In this document: positions 5,620 to 6,567 of the stretch, one piece after another
How positions within the stretch are numbered: the stretch's first letter is position 1
Layout: every line of letters begins with the position of its first letter
Origin: Bacteroidota bacterium
GTDB taxonomy: Bacteria; Bacteroidota; Bacteroidia; Bacteroidales; Prolixibacteraceae
Length of the DNA stretch: 6,567 bases
Reading direction: 5' to 3'
NCBI GenBank assembly: GCA_030695265.1
Contig: JAUYTA010000270.1
Span: 1-6,567 of the forward strand
Made by a program: the position numbers and the translations under genes
The notes under the pieces: generated by a model
The model's database searches: none
Told to the model about the DNA's origin: nothing
Seen by the model: the letters and a program-made list of their open reading frames with translations, nothing else

Positions 5620-6471
5620 TTATTTTTCTGCAAATTTAATCAGCTCTGTATTGAACTTCTTGGTTTCCTCAAGGAACAAGCTATGTCCGCTTTTTTCGAA
5701 TGCAACAAGTTTTGAATCTGAGATTCCGGCTTTCATCTGTTCTGCCAGATCGAACGAGCATATTTTGTCTTGTTTTCCATGCAGGATCAGTGTTGGGATG
5801 GCGATTTTTTCCATATCAGGCCTCAGATCAGTATCGCGCAATGCGACCAGACATTCAGCTGTTGCATGTGAAGAAGCACTCAATCCAATACCGTTCAGCC
5901 AAACGCCGATACCTTCATTTAATGAGGTTTCAGTAGCGGCAAATATCTTTGAGAAATCAGCCAGAAGCTTCGGACGGTCTTTGTAATTCAATTTAATCAG
6001 GTCGTCAACTGCACTTTGTGGCAGATTGTAAGGAAAATCTTCGCGTTGTGTCCACAAAGGAACTGCAGCTCCGGCCAAAACCAATTTTGATACCTGGGTT
6101 TCATTGTATGCAGCCACAAACCTTACGGCAATTGCACCACCCATTGAGAAGCCAACCAACATTGCATCTTTAATATCCAGTTTATCCAAAACCCGCTTGA
6201 TATCCAATGCATGTACATCGTAATTGTATGCACCGAAAGGTTTGTCAGATTTGCCAAAACCTCTTAGCGAGATTCCAATTACACGGAAATTTTTATTTAC
6301 CAGATCGTTGTACTGGTACTCGTACATTTCGTCGCTTAATGGCCAACCGTGGATTAAAACAATGGGTTTGCCTTCGCCGGCATCTGTAATATGAAGATTT
6401 ACATTCGTTTCTACTTTAATGTATTCAGCTCTGGCCTTGCCAGCATGTGCTTTTTCTTTGATTTTTTCCAT
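5620..6471 (-). CDS. Alpha/beta-fold hydrolase, non-heme haloperoxidase/esterase-like
   Basis: With ATG at 6469-6471 this is a 283-residue single-domain alpha/beta hydrolase. The catalytic triad is visible: nucleophile S109 in GFSMGG (107-112), acid D235 in LILHGKQDK, and H263 in EKSGHSLFLEE. HGWPLS (41-46) forms the oxyanion-hole loop. RGFGKSDKP (70-78) is the conserved strand-4 region. A cap region (about 139-215) carries WTQREDFPYNLPQSAVDDLI. This pattern is closest to cofactor-free chloroperoxidase-like esterases; the haloperoxidase activity of that group is a side reaction, and the physiological substrate is unknown. No signal peptide is seen, so it is cytoplasmic. An in-frame ATG at 6511-6513 would add 14 residues not expected in the family and lies inside a palindrome, so I used the later start, which has an A-rich Bacteroidota-style leader (ACAACA before ATG). 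Downstream genes in the same direction are AI-2E and the lipoprotein. Confidence 0.9.
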   Translation of the reverse strand: MEKIKEKAHAGKARAEYIKVETNVNLHITDAGEGKPIVLIHGWPLSDEMYEYQYNDLVNKNFRVIGISLRGFGKSDKPFGAYNYDVHALDIKRVLDKLDIKDAMLVGFSMGGAIAVRFVAAYNETQVSKLVLAGAAVPLWTQREDFPYNLPQSAVDDLIKLNYKDRPKLLADFSKIFAATETSLNEGIGVWLNGIGLSASSHATAECLVALRDTDLRPDMEKIAIPTLILHGKQDKICSFDLAEQMKAGISDSKLVAFEKSGHSLFLEETKKFNTELIKFAEK

Positions 6472-6501
6472 TGTTGTATGTATTAAATTATTGATGAAAT
6501 T

Positions 6502-6520
6502 TGATCGAACCATGCGATCA
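6502..6520. promoter_or_regulatory. Operator-like palindrome upstream of the alpha/beta hydrolase gene
   Basis: TGATCG and CGATCA form perfect 6-base arms separated by 7 bases, 31 bases before the chosen hydrolase start. Spacing and symmetry suit a dimeric helix-turn-helix regulator. It overlaps the alternative upstream ATG, which supports treating this stretch as non-coding. No regulator gene is visible beside it. Confidence 0.3.
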
Positions 6521-6567
6521 TGTTTTATTTTGAGTCTTGAGGATGTTCCAATTTGTATTTGCTCAAC

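Noticed and set aside
6472..6513. Upstream ATG adding 14 residues to the alpha/beta hydrolase
   Set aside because: The extra residues have no counterpart expected in the family, the ATG lies in a palindrome, and the later ATG has a better leader.

Overview
This 6.6 kb window looks like ordinary chromosome from a member of the Bacteroidota. The A-rich, Shine-Dalgarno-poor gene starts, the low-to-moderate GC and the protein families present (collagen-like small lipoprotein, CbpM-type MerR protein, TamB with a short N-terminus, baeRF protein) all fit that phylum. I cannot name a genus. There are no rRNA or tRNA genes, CRISPR array, transposase or phage genes in the window.

Left part (1-1599, all minus strand): a compact run reading right to left. 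It has a baeRF-type protein (archaeo-eukaryotic release-factor-like fold), then a CbpM-like chaperone modulator, then the first 63 codons of a TamB/AsmA-like envelope protein that leaves the window at base 1. The gaps are 22 and 10 bases, so these are probably co-transcribed. A 163-base gap holding two small palindromes separates them from class II fumarase FumC (1763-3160, minus), an enzyme of the TCA cycle.

Middle (3161-3594): a 434-base intergenic stretch. Its core (3206-3397) is a chain of six perfect inverted repeats, which I read as a non-coding palindromic repeat element. It is the most unusual structure in the window. A further palindrome (3474-3489) lies before the only plus-strand gene, a pterin-4a-carbinolamine dehydratase (3595-3882), which recycles the pterin cofactor of aromatic amino acid hydroxylases.

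Right part (3896-6471, all minus strand): an alpha/beta hydrolase of the haloperoxidase-like type, an AI-2E-family membrane protein and a small collagen-motif lipoprotein, in that transcription order, with gaps of 63 and 32 bases. They may share a transcript, but no common pathway is evident. The lipoprotein gene converges on the dehydratase gene with 13 bases between them and no visible terminator.

I see no clearly new multi-gene system. The best leads are the six-hairpin element, the baeRF-cbpM-tamB arrangement with no DnaJ-type partner beside cbpM, and the degenerate GGQ-like position in the baeRF protein.
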